DNA of 64,000 nucleotides from UBA4486 sp041984885 (lineage in GTDB: Bacteria; Pseudomonadota; Gammaproteobacteria; Eutrophobiales; Eutrophobiaceae), in assembly GCA_041984885.1 (NCBI GenBank), contig JBHIXH010000006.1:13055-77054 (forward strand). Direction: 5' to 3'. Both the position numbers and the translations under genes were made by a program. The stretch's first letter is position 1, and each line of letters starts with the position of its first letter. Positions 53,543 through 63,204 of the stretch are shown here, one piece after another. The notes under the pieces were generated by a model that worked only from the letters and a program-made list of their open reading frames with translations, was not told the DNA's origin and did no database searches.

Positions 53543-55522
53543 TTAATAACTCAAGCGGACCCCGAGCATGGCAGCACGTCCGGGCAAGGGTGCGCGTTCC
53601 TTGATAAACGAGGTGTGCCTGCGAGCATCCCTGTCCAGCAAGTTGGTTCCACGCACAAAAAATCTGGCATCGGCATCGCCTACCGGCAGCGTATAGGCGA
53701 GACCGGTGTTTAACATGACATAACCGCCGGTTCCTTCCTCAAGCTCTGCCGTGTCATCCTGTTCAAAGACGTTGATGAGATCGAGATCGGCACTCCAGGC
53801 ATTGCGGCTGTAGTCAATACCAAGGCCCAGTCGGGCAGGTGAGATGCGCGGGACGTCATCACCGCCTTCGAATTCAGCACGAACGATGTCGGTAAACAGG
53901 CGGATATCAAAATGATTTGCCCCCAATTCCATATGCCAGGTGGTTTCGAATTCAGCGCCATAGAACAGTGCGTCATCCTGGGCAAAACGGATCAGCAGAA
54001 ATTCACCGCCGAGGTTACCGTCCTCGTCAACTTCATCGGCTTCGCCATCGCCATTCGTATCCTGGGATTGCCCGAAGATATAATCCTCGATGTAATTGGC
54101 AAACAGGTTGGCCTTCCATGACCAGGCATCGCCGTTTCGCTGCACGCTGACATCGATATTGTTGGCAGTCTCCTCATCAAGAAAAGGATTGCCGATCTCG
54201 AACGTTTCGGTCGCGTGATGCGGCCCGGTAGCGATCAGTTCCTCGATTGCCGGGGCGCGTTGGGCGCGACTGATCGTCAGACCGGCAGTATAACGATCCG
54301 AGAAACGGTAGACGCTGCCAAAACTGAGCGAGTAGGTATCGTGGTCAATGTCATTGATTCCGGTCGTTGACGTGGGCTCGACATTCTGGAATTCATAACG
54401 TCCGCCAATTTCAATATGAAGATCATTCCAGTCCGTGTCTTCATAGATGAAAAGACCAACGGATTTCAATTTTGTCGGCTGAACAAACGCTTCTTCACCG
54501 ATGGCGGCAAAGCTGCGCGTACGTGCCTGCACACCGACCACACCGGACCAGGGGCCGAACGCCTTGTGATTGGCCTCCAGCCGGCCTTCCCATTCATCAT
54601 TGAAAAATTCAGTGCCGGGTTCTCCCGGTCCTTCAAATTCGGTGTGCGCATAATCATTGTGTGCACCACGTATGCGGATATTGTTCAACCAGGGGAGAGG
54701 GTCATTCAGTTGACCGGCAAAATCCACACGGGTCTGGTCCATGTCAATGAACACCAGTTCATCGGGTTCCTCCGGATTAAACGGGACCCCGTAGGTAGTG
54801 TCGTAACGGCCGACCGAAAATCCGAGGAATCCCCAGTCATCGATCAATGACGCACCGAAATTCACATCGGTGGTATCCGTATCACTGTTCAGAATCTCCC
54901 CGACTTCGGCCTCGTAATTTTCGGTTTCCAGTGACATAAAGTCGACATGAAACGCAAGCTTGTCGTGGCTGCCGTTTGCACGACCGGCATAGGTGTCGCC
55001 ATCAAAAGCCGTGTTATAGCTGTAACCCAGTTCCGCCTCGAATTCGCCGAGATATTCCGGGATGCGGTCATTGACGATATTAATGACACCGGCAGAGGCA
55101 CCATTGCCATACAGCAGCGCGGCTGGTCCCCGGAGTATTTCAATCTGACTGGCATTGAACGGCGACAGGGATACATTGTGATCCACGCTGATGGTTGAGA
55201 TATCCATTGAGCTGATTCCGCCCTGCATCACCTGCAGCCGTTGCCCGCCCAGTCCACGAATGATCGGTCGTGAGGATCCCTGGCCAAAGTCCGAGGCCGT
55301 GACACCCAGCTCCTCCGACAGGGTTTCACCGATCGTGTTCGACATTTTGTCTTTCAATTGCTCGCCTGAAAGGATCGAGAAAGGGGTGGCGATGTGTTCC
55401 ACCGATTGCATGCCATAGGGGCGGGCATACACATTGAGTTGATCGAGTTCATGCACAGCATCGGCATGACTGTTGATTGAGGTGGCCAAAAGCACCACGC
55501 CCGTAATCATTCTGAGTTCCAT
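53543..55522 (-). CDS. znuD: TonB-dependent zinc receptor, ZnuD type
   Basis: An outer-membrane receptor of 659 aa with a signal peptide (cut near SHADA), a plug domain (about 25-150; RGLGGQRLQVMQGGISSMD) and a beta barrel. The end LPGRAAMLGVRLSY, with a terminal aromatic residue, and RRHTSFIKERAPLPGR are typical of ZnuD-like receptors. GGAG stands 8 bases before the ATG. It lies with the small exported gene on the left side of the Zur-box-like palindrome, divergent from zur-znuACB. Zinc uptake is therefore well supported, though the exact ligand is inferred. Confidence 0.9.
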   Translation of the reverse strand: MELRMITGVVLLATSINSHADAVHELDQLNVYARPYGMQSVEHIATPFSILSGEQLKDKMSNTIGETLSEELGVTASDFGQGSSRPIIRGLGGQRLQVMQGGISSMDISTISVDHNVSLSPFNASQIEILRGPAALLYGNGASAGVINIVNDRIPEYLGEFEAELGYSYNTAFDGDTYAGRANGSHDKLAFHVDFMSLETENYEAEVGEILNSDTDTTDVNFGASLIDDWGFLGFSVGRYDTTYGVPFNPEEPDELVFIDMDQTRVDFAGQLNDPLPWLNNIRIRGAHNDYAHTEFEGPGEPGTEFFNDEWEGRLEANHKAFGPWSGVVGVQARTRSFAAIGEEAFVQPTKLKSVGLFIYEDTDWNDLHIEIGGRYEFQNVEPTSTTGINDIDHDTYSLSFGSVYRFSDRYTAGLTISRAQRAPAIEELIATGPHHATETFEIGNPFLDEETANNIDVSVQRNGDAWSWKANLFANYIEDYIFGQSQDTNGDGEADEVDEDGNLGGEFLLIRFAQDDALFYGAEFETTWHMELGANHFDIRLFTDIVRAEFEGGDDVPRISPARLGLGIDYSRNAWSADLDLINVFEQDDTAELEEGTGGYVMLNTGLAYTLPVGDADARFFVRGTNLLDRDARRHTSFIKERAPLPGRAAMLGVRLSY

Positions 55523-55595
55523 GTTGTGTTCTCCACAATAGATAACGGATCCGGACGACGCACGGTTGTCCGGAGTGAATTAAGGGGTCAGTTAT

Positions 55596-55865
55596 CTAGC
55601 GTGCAGGCGGGGCGCGAATGGGGTGATCGTGTTCGGAGGCGGTTGCCGTGGCCGGCGTCGAGATTAATAGTGGCGGTTCATGACGAGAGACAATATCGGG
55701 GCAGGGAGTGTCGGCCGTCAGTGAATACTGGAAATGTTTCAGGGCCGGACAGTCAATACACTCGGTTGTGGTCGGCTCATCCAGGTGCTCAAACGCATGC
55801 ACGACCGACTGCATCTGCATGATCAGCATCAGCGAGACAGCAAGCACAGTCAGGTAGCGGCGCAT
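55596..55865 (-). CDS. Small exported protein of a zinc regulon
   Basis: A protein of 89 aa with a signal peptide (cut near VVHAFE) and a mature part with CIDCPALKH and a His/Asp-rich tail (EHDHPIRAPP). The Cys and His residues could bind metal. I take the ATG at 55865 (MRRYLTVL), since the in-frame start at 55919 lies inside the regulatory site. It resembles DUF2946-type small proteins placed next to metal receptors. It probably shares the promoter with znuD. Confidence 0.65.
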   Translation of the reverse strand: MRRYLTVLAVSLMLIMQMQSVVHAFEHLDEPTTTECIDCPALKHFQYSLTADTPCPDIVSRHEPPLLISTPATATASEHDHPIRAPPAR

Positions 55866-55898
55866 CGTTCGAGTCAGGATTAATCTGTTAATTATTAC

Positions 55899-55918
55899 TG
55901 TTATGTTATAACATAACA
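55899..55918. promoter_or_regulatory. Zur box
   Basis: A perfect 20-bp palindrome, TGTTATGTTATAACATAACA, in the divergent region between the small exported protein (and znuD behind it) and zur-znuACB. The TGTTAT...ATAACA form is the classic Zur operator of gammaproteobacteria. Confidence 0.88.
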
Positions 55919-55954
55919 TAATTATCGCAGGTAAATAAACACCTCAATTTTCAG

Positions 55955-56440
55955 ATGACGACACCAGCTTCGCCAAAATCATTTCAGCACCACAATCACG
56001 AGGTCTGCCTCGAAACGGCACTGAAACGCGCCGAGCAGACCTGCCTGCAACAGCGCGGTCGATTGACGCCATTGCGGCGACAGATCCTGGAGATGATCTG
56101 GAGCAGTCACGAGCCGGTCAAGGCCTATGATTTACTTGATCAGCTAAAACAGGTGCATCCGTCCTCGGCACCACCGACCGTGTATCGTGCGCTCGATTTT
56201 CTGCTCGATGCCGGTTTGATCCACAAGATTGAATCGCTGAATGCGTACCTTGGCTGTGGTGGGCCGGATGTTGGACACAGTGGACAGTTTCTCATCTGTC
56301 GTGATTGCAGTTCAGTCGCCGAGATCAACGATGTCGATATGACAAAAAAATTACGTACGCTGGCGGAATCGGTCCAGTTTGATATCGACAAAATGACGAT
56401 AGAAGTCAGCGGTATTTGTCGTCGCTGTGGCAACCGGTAA
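55955..56440 (+). CDS. zur: Zinc uptake regulator Zur
   Basis: A Fur-family repressor that shuts off zinc uptake genes when zinc is plentiful. The winged helix is in residues 35-90 (LTPLRRQILEMIWSSHEPVKAYDLL; APPTVYRALDFLLDAGLIHKIESL). Structural-zinc cysteines are in ICRDCSS and GICRRCGN. The DNA-binding helix with PPTVYRALDFL is the Zur form. The length of 161 aa is usual. It precedes znuA by 6 bp. Confidence 0.93.
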   Translation: MTTPASPKSFQHHNHEVCLETALKRAEQTCLQQRGRLTPLRRQILEMIWSSHEPVKAYDLLDQLKQVHPSSAPPTVYRALDFLLDAGLIHKIESLNAYLGCGGPDVGHSGQFLICRDCSSVAEINDVDMTKKLRTLAESVQFDIDKMTIEVSGICRRCGNR

Positions 56441-56446
56441 GGCACA

Positions 56447-57286
56447 ATGCGACAGGTTGTAACGACACTGTTATTGCTATTATTGGTGCCAGCCTCATTC
56501 AATGTTGTCTTTGCTGAAATAACCCGGCCGGTATTCATCGTCAGCCTGCCGCCACAAAAATTTTTGCTGGAAAAAATCGCGGGCGACAAGGTTGTAGCAA
56601 AAACACTAACTGCTGCAAGCAGAAACCCGGAGACATTTGAACCCACACCAAAACAAATCGAGCAGTTATTGTCAGCCGATTTTTACCTGACGTCAGGGAT
56701 AAAAGTTGAAAAGCGCTGGTTGAAAATTATTGAAGCGAATGAAAGTCGGTTAGCAATTATCAGGTGTTGTGAACAATGGATGACGTTACATGATGAACAT
56801 CATGCTGATCCGCATGTTTGGACCGATCCGGTTATCGCCGTTGAGATAGCAGCGGTGATACTTGACACCCTGGTTAAACATGATGTCAACAATCATGAGT
56901 ATTACCAGCGCAACTTTGCAAACCTGAAAACACAACTGGAATCAACTGATAGACGTATCGGGGAAATACTGAAGAAAAGAAACAGGAGCAGGTTTTATGT
57001 TTCGCATCCTGCCTGGGGCTATTTTGCAAAACGATATCAACTGGAGCAGGTGGCACTTGAACATGAAGGCAGAGAGCTTGGGCCGCGTGCATTGACAGAA
57101 GTGATTCGACAGGCAAGAGACGACAAAATAAACAAACTGTTTGTGCAACAACAGCATCGTTCGAAACTGGCCGAACGATTCGCAGATGATCTGGATATTC
57201 CGATCATCACTGTCAATCCGATCCATGATGACTACCTGGAAAACCTGCTCTGGTTCAGTGAGGAGTTGGCAAGCTCACTGCAATGA
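56447..57286 (+). CDS. znuA: Zinc ABC transporter, periplasmic binding protein
   Basis: Captures zinc in the periplasm. After a signal peptide, the cluster A-1 fold appears with metal ligands in DEHHADPHVWTDP (about residues 116-128) and YVSHPAWGYFAKRY. The His-rich loop is short. The last part (ITVNPIHDDYLENLLWFSEEL) is typical. The length of 279 aa is slightly short for the family. The last 4 bases overlap znuC. Confidence 0.9.
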   Translation: MRQVVTTLLLLLLVPASFNVVFAEITRPVFIVSLPPQKFLLEKIAGDKVVAKTLTAASRNPETFEPTPKQIEQLLSADFYLTSGIKVEKRWLKIIEANESRLAIIRCCEQWMTLHDEHHADPHVWTDPVIAVEIAAVILDTLVKHDVNNHEYYQRNFANLKTQLESTDRRIGEILKKRNRSRFYVSHPAWGYFAKRYQLEQVALEHEGRELGPRALTEVIRQARDDKINKLFVQQQHRSKLAERFADDLDIPIITVNPIHDDYLENLLWFSEELASSLQ

Positions 57287-58020
57287 GTAACAGCGTGATA
57301 AAGATTGATCGGGTATCGCTTGCGTATAGTACGAGCAATGTTGTCGATGATGTCTCGTTAACCGTAAAAGCCGGGGAGTTTATCGGCTTAATCGGACCGA
57401 ATGCCGGCGGCAAGACAACGCTGGTGAAGTTGATGCTGGGACTGATCAACCCGTCGCAGGGCGAGATCCGGATTCTCGGCACTACCCCGGAGAAGGCCCG
57501 CACCCGGATTGGTTATGTGCAACAGCGTCCGGTGTTTAACCGTAACTTTCCGATTACCGTCAGCGATACGGTATTAATGGGTACGATAGGATCGCACGAT
57601 TTTTTTGGTGGTTACTCCTGCCAGCAACGACAACAGGGAGAGAAGGTCTTGCAGTTGCTCGACCTGGTGCCAATTGCCAACCAGAGTCTGACCAGCCTGT
57701 CCGGTGGACAACTGCAACGCGTCTGGATCGCACGTGCACTGGTCAGCGAGCCGGAGATTTTGATCCTTGACGAACCCACTGCAAATATTGATGTTCAGGC
57801 GGAAGAAAATATATTTCGCCTGCTAAAACAGCACCATTCCCATATCACGACAATACTGGTGTCACATGACATCGCGTTTATTTCCAGTTATGTCGATCGG
57901 GTTGCCTGCATGAACCAGAAATTGATTTGTCATGATGTCGAATCAATTGATGGCAAGACAGTAGAGGAACTCTATGGCAGCCATGTCAGTATGATCCACC
58001 ATGAGCACGCTCATGCCTGA
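57283..58020 (+). CDS. znuC: Zinc ABC transporter, ATP-binding protein
   Basis: Powers zinc import. Walker A is GPNAGGKTTLV near residues 37-47, ABC signature LSGGQLQRV near 140-148, and Walker B LILDEPTANID. The tail HEHAHA is His-rich. The length of 245 aa is usual. It overlaps znuA by 4 bp and znuB by 20 bp. Confidence 0.94.
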   Translation: MSNSVIKIDRVSLAYSTSNVVDDVSLTVKAGEFIGLIGPNAGGKTTLVKLMLGLINPSQGEIRILGTTPEKARTRIGYVQQRPVFNRNFPITVSDTVLMGTIGSHDFFGGYSCQQRQQGEKVLQLLDLVPIANQSLTSLSGGQLQRVWIARALVSEPEILILDEPTANIDVQAEENIFRLLKQHHSHITTILVSHDIAFISSYVDRVACMNQKLICHDVESIDGKTVEELYGSHVSMIHHEHAHA

Positions 58021-58828
58021 ATTTTTCACAGCACTGGGCGAGAATTCGTTCCTTCAATATGCATTGCTTGCTTGCATCCTCGCGAGTATCGGCTGTGGTT
58101 GCATGGGATCGTATGTCGTAGTCAAGCGTATCGGCTTTCTCAGTGGGGGTATTGCACATACCGTTCTGGCCGGAATGGGTATCGCCTACTTTCTTGGTTC
58201 AAACCCGATCTTCGGCGCAATTATAGTTGCCATATTTGCCGCAATATTAATCGGACTGATTAACCTGTACTGGCATCAGGACGAGGATATCCTGATTGCG
58301 ACTTTCTGGTCGGTCGGCATGGCGATAGGCGTGTTGTTTATTTCAAAATCACCCGGTTATGACCTCGACCTGATGGCCTACCTGTTCGGTAATATCCTGC
58401 TGGTCAGTCAACAGGACTTGCTGCTCATGTTTGTTCTTGACTGCTTGTTGGTCCTGCTGGTTTATGTATTTTACAAGCAGTTCCTGTTGATCGCGTTTGA
58501 TCAGGAGTTTGCCAGTATCCGCGGCGTGCCGACAAAAGCCATGTATATTTTATTACTTTGTCTGATTGCACTCAGTGTCGTGTTGCTGATTCAAATGGTG
58601 GGTTTGATACTGGTGATGGCACTGCTGATCCTGCCAGCCGCAAGTGCGGCCCGGTTCACGCGCACGCTGTTTTCCATGATGCAGTTATCGATCCTGTTTT
58701 GCCTGTTGGCGTCGGTCGGTGGGCTGGCCCTGTCTTACCAGCCAGATCTGCCATCCGGAGCGGTCATGGTGATTTTGTCCGGTATTCTCTATGGGGCCAG
58801 CCTGTTGCTGACGCAACGCCCGCACTAG
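58001..58828 (+). CDS. znuB: Zinc ABC transporter, permease
   Basis: The inner-membrane channel with about eight helices (ABC-3 family). It shows LACILASIGCGCMGSYVVVKRIGFLSGGIAH split over the first helices, and GGIAHTVLAGMGIAYFLG. The start is either ATG 58001 or ATG 58013, four codons on; the latter would be nearer to the norm. The length of 275 aa is usual. It ends the zur-znuACB operon. Confidence 0.92.
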   Translation: MSTLMPEFFTALGENSFLQYALLACILASIGCGCMGSYVVVKRIGFLSGGIAHTVLAGMGIAYFLGSNPIFGAIIVAIFAAILIGLINLYWHQDEDILIATFWSVGMAIGVLFISKSPGYDLDLMAYLFGNILLVSQQDLLLMFVLDCLLVLLVYVFYKQFLLIAFDQEFASIRGVPTKAMYILLLCLIALSVVLLIQMVGLILVMALLILPAASAARFTRTLFSMMQLSILFCLLASVGGLALSYQPDLPSGAVMVILSGILYGASLLLTQRPH

Positions 58829-58836
58829 CCCTCTGA

Positions 58837-59895
58837 TTACTGCATGCGTTTTGCCGACGCTGCAGATAGTTCGGCAATCAGTCCCTCGGTATCATCCCAG
58901 CCAAGACAGGCGTCGGTAATACTCTGACCATAAACCAGCTTGTCGATATCGTTGACATCCTGGCGGCCTTCAACCAGGTGGCTTTCAATCATGACGCCGA
59001 AAATTGACTCGCTACCGGTGGCAACCTGCTGACAGACATCTGCACCGGAATCCAGCTGCTTTTTATGTTGCTTCATGCTGTTGGCATGACTGAAGTCGAC
59101 CATCAGGCGGGTATTCAAACCGGCCTTTTCCAGCTCGGTGATCACCTGACCAATACTGTCAGCATCGTAGTTTGGTTGCTTGCCACCACGCAGTATCACA
59201 TGGCAATCGGCATTGCCTTTTGTGCGAAAAATTGCAGAGGTCCCTTCCTTGCGTAATGACAGAAAGTTATGCGGGCGGGACGCTGACATGATCGCGTCAA
59301 CAGCAACCCGTGTCGTGCCATCGGTCGCATTCTTGAAACCGACCGGGCAGGAAAGACCGGAAGCGAGTTCGCGATGTACCTGGCTTTCTGTTGTACGTGC
59401 GCCGATCGCACCCCAGCTGATCAAATCCGTAATGTATTGCGGCGTGATCAGATCGAGAAACTCGGTGCCGGCAGAGACACCGGAGTTATTCAAATCCAGC
59501 AACAGCTGCCGTGCGAGACGAATCCCCTTATTTATATTAAACGTGTCATTCAGATCCGGATCGTTAATCAGTCCTTTCCAGCCAACTGTCGTACGTGGTT
59601 TTTCGAAATAGACCCGCATGACGATATGCAATGTATCCTGATATTGATTGATCAGCGGTTTCAGCTTCTCCGCGTACTCTTTGGCCGCATTAATATCGTG
59701 TATGGAGCACGGACCGGCAATGACAAGTAAGCGCTTGTCCTTGCCATGTAATATATTCTGAATCGCCGTACGCGACTCGGCTACGGTTTGTGCCGCTGTT
59801 GCAGTAATCGGGATTTCCTCAATCACTATCGTTGGCGTTGTCACCGCCTTGATTGTGTCGATTCTTAAATCATCGGTTTGAATTATTGTTGTCAT
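58837..59895 (-). CDS. 3-deoxy-7-phosphoheptulonate synthase, class I
   Basis: Joins phosphoenolpyruvate and erythrose 4-phosphate to DAHP, the first step of aromatic synthesis. The class I (AroF/G/H) pattern is clear: IAGPCSIHD near residues 59-67, RVYFEKPRTTVGWKG, GFKNATDGTTRVAVDAI and VDFSHANSMKQ. The length of 352 aa is full. Which inhibitor controls it (Tyr, Phe or Trp) cannot be told. It works upstream of aroB and aroK, which are also in this window but in a separate place. Confidence 0.95.
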   Translation of the reverse strand: MTTIIQTDDLRIDTIKAVTTPTIVIEEIPITATAAQTVAESRTAIQNILHGKDKRLLVIAGPCSIHDINAAKEYAEKLKPLINQYQDTLHIVMRVYFEKPRTTVGWKGLINDPDLNDTFNINKGIRLARQLLLDLNNSGVSAGTEFLDLITPQYITDLISWGAIGARTTESQVHRELASGLSCPVGFKNATDGTTRVAVDAIMSASRPHNFLSLRKEGTSAIFRTKGNADCHVILRGGKQPNYDADSIGQVITELEKAGLNTRLMVDFSHANSMKQHKKQLDSGADVCQQVATGSESIFGVMIESHLVEGRQDVNDIDKLVYGQSITDACLGWDDTEGLIAELSAASAKRMQ

Positions 59896-59901
59896 TTTTA
59901 A

Positions 59902-60243
59902 TTATCCGGGCGGCCAGGTGAAATCACGTCCCGCAAGTATGTGAATGTGCAGATGAAAAACGGTCTGGCCGGCTTTTTCGCCATTGTTCATGACCAGGCG
60001 AAAGGCGTCGCCATAACCGGCATCAATGGCAATTTTCCTTGCCGTCAACATCAGGTGCCCTAGTAACGATTCATCCTCCTGCTCACCTTCTGCCAGCATC
60101 GGGATCGGCTTTTTCGGTATTACGAGAACATGAAATGGTGCCTGCGGATTGACATCATGGAAGGCCAGGCACAGATCATCCTCGTGAACGATCTCGGCCG
60201 GGATTTCACGGCGAATGATTTTACTGAAAATAGTATCGGACAT
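59902..60243 (-). CDS. HIT family nucleotide-binding protein (HinT-like)
   Basis: A 113-residue protein of the histidine-triad family that hydrolyses adenosine phosphoramidates. The triad is in HLHIHILAG near residues 98-106, and PAEIVHEDDLCLAFHDVNPQAP is split over the N-terminal part (HEDD, AFHDVNPQAP). The length is usual. It lies 6 bp upstream of the DAHP synthase gene on the same strand, so cotranscription is likely. Confidence 0.94.
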   Translation of the reverse strand: MSDTIFSKIIRREIPAEIVHEDDLCLAFHDVNPQAPFHVLVIPKKPIPMLAEGEQEDESLLGHLMLTARKIAIDAGYGDAFRLVMNNGEKAGQTVFHLHIHILAGRDFTWPPG

Positions 60244-60357
60244 GGTCAGACCCTGTGTTGGCGGTCAAAAAGGCCGCTTATTATAAGGGCTGACTGTGTC
60301 AGATCAATTCATAGATCTGACACGAGGCGGTCGGCGTAGAGGCACCGACGACGAGAC

Positions 60358-61479
60358 TTATCTCAATGTGGCCAGGTAACGCAGCGAGGATTCACGATCC
60401 TTGTAATTGGCGCGAATCAATGATGCATTCGTCATCATGATTTCGAAAAAGCCGTTTAACGGGTACTTCGTCAGAACGGGTTCAGGTCGTTTTTTCAGGC
60501 TGGCCGTGCGCTGTTGTTGCAGGTTCAACGTTGAACTGACCGTTTTTTCGATCACCGATGAAACCAGTTCAGGCTGATCAAGATGCACGGAGTGACCACT
60601 GCTGTTGGCGACGATTTGTACTGACATGTTCGTCAGGTAGGTCAGCTCGGCCTGTAGTTGTTTCCAGGTAGACTCAAGCTGATCGCCAAGGTGCGTATGT
60701 GGCCAGACGCGTTTACCGCGAGTGACGACGACGAGCGGTATATTGGGCAAGACTGATTTCTGTTGTACTTCGACGGCACTGAAAGCCATGTTATCCAGCT
60801 CACTCAACTGGGTCATCGTAGCTTTCTGTCGACTGGCGAGAAAATAGGCAAGATGCTTGTAATGGTTCGGGAAGTTCACCGGTATGATCGGGCGAACGAC
60901 GCGATAGGTAATACCTTTACGTTTTGGTTTCGTCGTTTGTTTCCGTTCCTGATTCGGCAGTCTCTCGAACTGCTCCGGATGCGAGGCATCAACGAGAACC
61001 AGTCCCGCTACCAGGTCAGGAAACTCATGCGCAAAGTAGCGTATGTTATAGCCGCCAAATGAGTGGCCGACCAGTATATAAGGAGCCGGTATGTTTGCCC
61101 GCGTCAGTAATGTATGCAATTCGCCAGCAATGCGTGCTGTTGTGCGTGGAAACGGTCCCGGTTCACTCCAGCCATAACCGGCACGATCATAGGTGCAGAC
61201 ACGCACCTTGTCTTTCAGATGTTTTTGAATGTCCGCCCATTCAAGCGAGAAACTGCCAAGGCCGGAGTCGATAACAACGGTCGACGTTCCATATCCCTGG
61301 CAATTGATATGCAATCTATGTGTGCCTACATCAATCAATCTTCCCGGTGGTTGCAGTGTTGAATGATTCGCAGACACGGAAGCCGAAAACAGACACAGGC
61401 AAACCAGGAGTGAAAACAGTGGCAGGCTGATAAGAAGAATCAGTCTCTGGACAACCGGGTGAGTCATACTCATGACCAT
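60358..61479 (-). CDS. Alpha/beta hydrolase, secreted or membrane anchored
   Basis: 373 aa with a hydrophobic N-terminal segment cut near SVSANHS. The fold shows the oxyanion/nucleophile motif LVGHSFGGYN near residues 138-147 (catalytic Ser), Asp in VLVDASHPEQF and the late His in SSGHSVHLDQPE. The ATG at 61479 has a GGAGG eight bases upstream; a GTG start at 61494 overlaps that site. It is not linked to its neighbours. The substrate is unknown; the fold covers esterases, lipases and haloalkane-type enzymes. Confidence 0.83.
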   Translation of the reverse strand: MVMSMTHPVVQRLILLISLPLFSLLVCLCLFSASVSANHSTLQPPGRLIDVGTHRLHINCQGYGTSTVVIDSGLGSFSLEWADIQKHLKDKVRVCTYDRAGYGWSEPGPFPRTTARIAGELHTLLTRANIPAPYILVGHSFGGYNIRYFAHEFPDLVAGLVLVDASHPEQFERLPNQERKQTTKPKRKGITYRVVRPIIPVNFPNHYKHLAYFLASRQKATMTQLSELDNMAFSAVEVQQKSVLPNIPLVVVTRGKRVWPHTHLGDQLESTWKQLQAELTYLTNMSVQIVANSSGHSVHLDQPELVSSVIEKTVSSTLNLQQQRTASLKKRPEPVLTKYPLNGFFEIMMTNASLIRANYKDRESSLRYLATLR

Positions 61480-61888
61480 TTCGTTATCCTCCACTGTTGT
61501 GGATAGTCATACCGGCTAAACCTGATCCGGTTATGACATATATCGGCACAGTAATTAATTCTTTTACATTTGTAAAAAAATAATTGCTCATTTCGCAATA
61601 AAAATTTATCGCGTTGTCTGTGCCAGGACGATTGCTGTTAATCATGTTCATGCAATGAGTAACGCAATTGCTATGCCAGATAGACGGAGTTTTAGTCGAT
61701 AAAATACGTATTTGAATTCAATAGCTTATAAATTGTGTGGTTACAGGAACCAGTTTGTTTCATCTGGATTGGCAAATAATTGTCATAATTAGTGCGTTGC
61801 AGCATCAAACTTGTGCAGCAAGTCGCTCTCTAACGTTAAATCGATAGCTATGTAAAAATAGGATCAATAACGTCATTCATCATAATAA
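61480..61888. other. Intergenic region
   Basis: 409 bp between two divergent genes. AT-rich in its left part. No gene, RNA or terminator is evident, and no clear promoter pair stands out. Confidence 0.6.
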
Positions 61889-62509
61889 ATGTATGTACCA
61901 AACCTAAAACCCGTGTTGCCTGTTGTTCTGCTGTTGCTCGCCGCATGCGATGAAAACCTGAGTCCGGAACAGACCACGGACAAATTCTGGTCTGCGATAA
62001 AAAATGATAACGGTGCGGTGTTAACAGCGATTGTGACCTCGAATACCTCATCCGCTGAACTCGATAAGAGACCGGCCGGTATTGCCTCCTGGCAGACGGG
62101 TAAGATCATTATCGACAATGATCGATCAAGCGTGGACACGGAAATTACGATGCAGGATGACACTGGCAGCGCTGTCAAGGTACAGACCTTGCTGGAGGCC
62201 GAGCAGGGTGTCTGGAAAGTCAATTACGCAGCCACGGTGAAACAATTACAACGCCAGAACGAAATCGACGAGGTTTTTGAACAACTCGATTTGCTGAGTG
62301 AGAAAATGGCCGAGGAGATGAATCGTTCGGTCGAACAGTTTGAACAGGCACTGCCGGTCATCGAGCAGGAGTTATCGAGGATTGAAGATCAGGTGCAGGA
62401 AAAAATTCCGGAGATAAAGCAACGCATCGAGGAATTTACAAAACGACTGGAAGAGGCGTTAAAACGGAGAAAACAGCCTGAACCAACGAATGAGCCAATC
62501 GAGATTTAA
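61889..62509 (+). CDS. Putative lipoprotein with C-terminal coiled coil
   Basis: 206 residues with a lipobox LLAAC near residue 20. Residues 25-115 look like a small alpha/beta domain of the DUF4878/NTF2-like type (TTDKFWSAIKNDNGAVLTAI). From about residue 125 a long charged coiled coil follows (EVFEQLDLLSEKMAEEMN; RIEDQVQEKIPEIKQRIEEF). I do not know a function. A role as an envelope stress or stalk protein is only a guess. The overlap of its tail with other frames is chance. Confidence 0.7.
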   Translation: MYVPNLKPVLPVVLLLLAACDENLSPEQTTDKFWSAIKNDNGAVLTAIVTSNTSSAELDKRPAGIASWQTGKIIIDNDRSSVDTEITMQDDTGSAVKVQTLLEAEQGVWKVNYAATVKQLQRQNEIDEVFEQLDLLSEKMAEEMNRSVEQFEQALPVIEQELSRIEDQVQEKIPEIKQRIEEFTKRLEEALKRRKQPEPTNEPIEI

Positions 62510-62591
62510 CGGGCCTTTATTTACACTATCAGCCGTTTCAACTAATCTAGCCGGATATCGATTCGACAGCAGATTTTCGGGGGAAAGACTC

Positions 62592-63128
62592 ATGTACAAG
62601 TCGATCATGATCGTGATCATAGCCATGCTCGCTATCGGCACCTCTGTCCAGGCTGAGCAACAAGTACACGATACGCAGGCATTCATCTATTACAAGATAC
62701 CGTTTGGTGGGGGCGCGAAGCCGGAACGACAACATCAATATGGTTTTCGTTTCGATCATTCCTATATCGACCAGGATAAAGGCGTCGATTTAAATCAGCT
62801 GATGCGCAAACCGGCGGCACTGGATTTTAATATGTCGGCGAATAGTCAGCCAAAGCTGGAAATTCACGGCGTCGATTACCTGGCAGCGTACCTGGCAAAC
62901 CGGGCGGATGCGAAAGCCTCTGAAGGTGCCGAGGTGACGGATGAAACTGCAACAGAGGCAGAAGCCACTGAAGCGGCTACCAGCGAAGCCGAAACAGAAA
63001 CGGTGAGCGCAGAACCGGCCGAAGAAGAAGACACGTTGACCAGCGGTGTCATGGATTCGCTATCTGACGTGCCGGTCGGGATCTTTATCGGTATCGCTAT
63101 TCTCGGTGCCATCGCGGCGGGCGGCTAG
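62592..63128 (+). CDS. Exported protein with acidic linker and C-terminal membrane helix
   Basis: A 178-residue protein with a signal peptide (cut near VQAEQQ), a conserved-looking part (IYYKIPFGGGAKPERQHQYG, about residues 30-50), then an Ala/Glu/Thr-rich stretch (about 110-150) and a final helix (VPVGIFIGIAILGAIAAGG). The N-terminal domain resembles proteins that I have not identified. The start ATG at 62592 has GGGAAAG upstream. The C-terminal Gly-rich helix suggests membrane anchoring. Function unknown. Confidence 0.68.
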   Translation: MYKSIMIVIIAMLAIGTSVQAEQQVHDTQAFIYYKIPFGGGAKPERQHQYGFRFDHSYIDQDKGVDLNQLMRKPAALDFNMSANSQPKLEIHGVDYLAAYLANRADAKASEGAEVTDETATEAEATEAATSEAETETVSAEPAEEEDTLTSGVMDSLSDVPVGIFIGIAILGAIAAGG

Positions 63129-63204
63129 TCAGCATGCCTGGCGTGTCATTACCTCGTAGTTAACGATTATCATCAGAGCAACATTTTCAGAATTTAACTC
63201 AACA

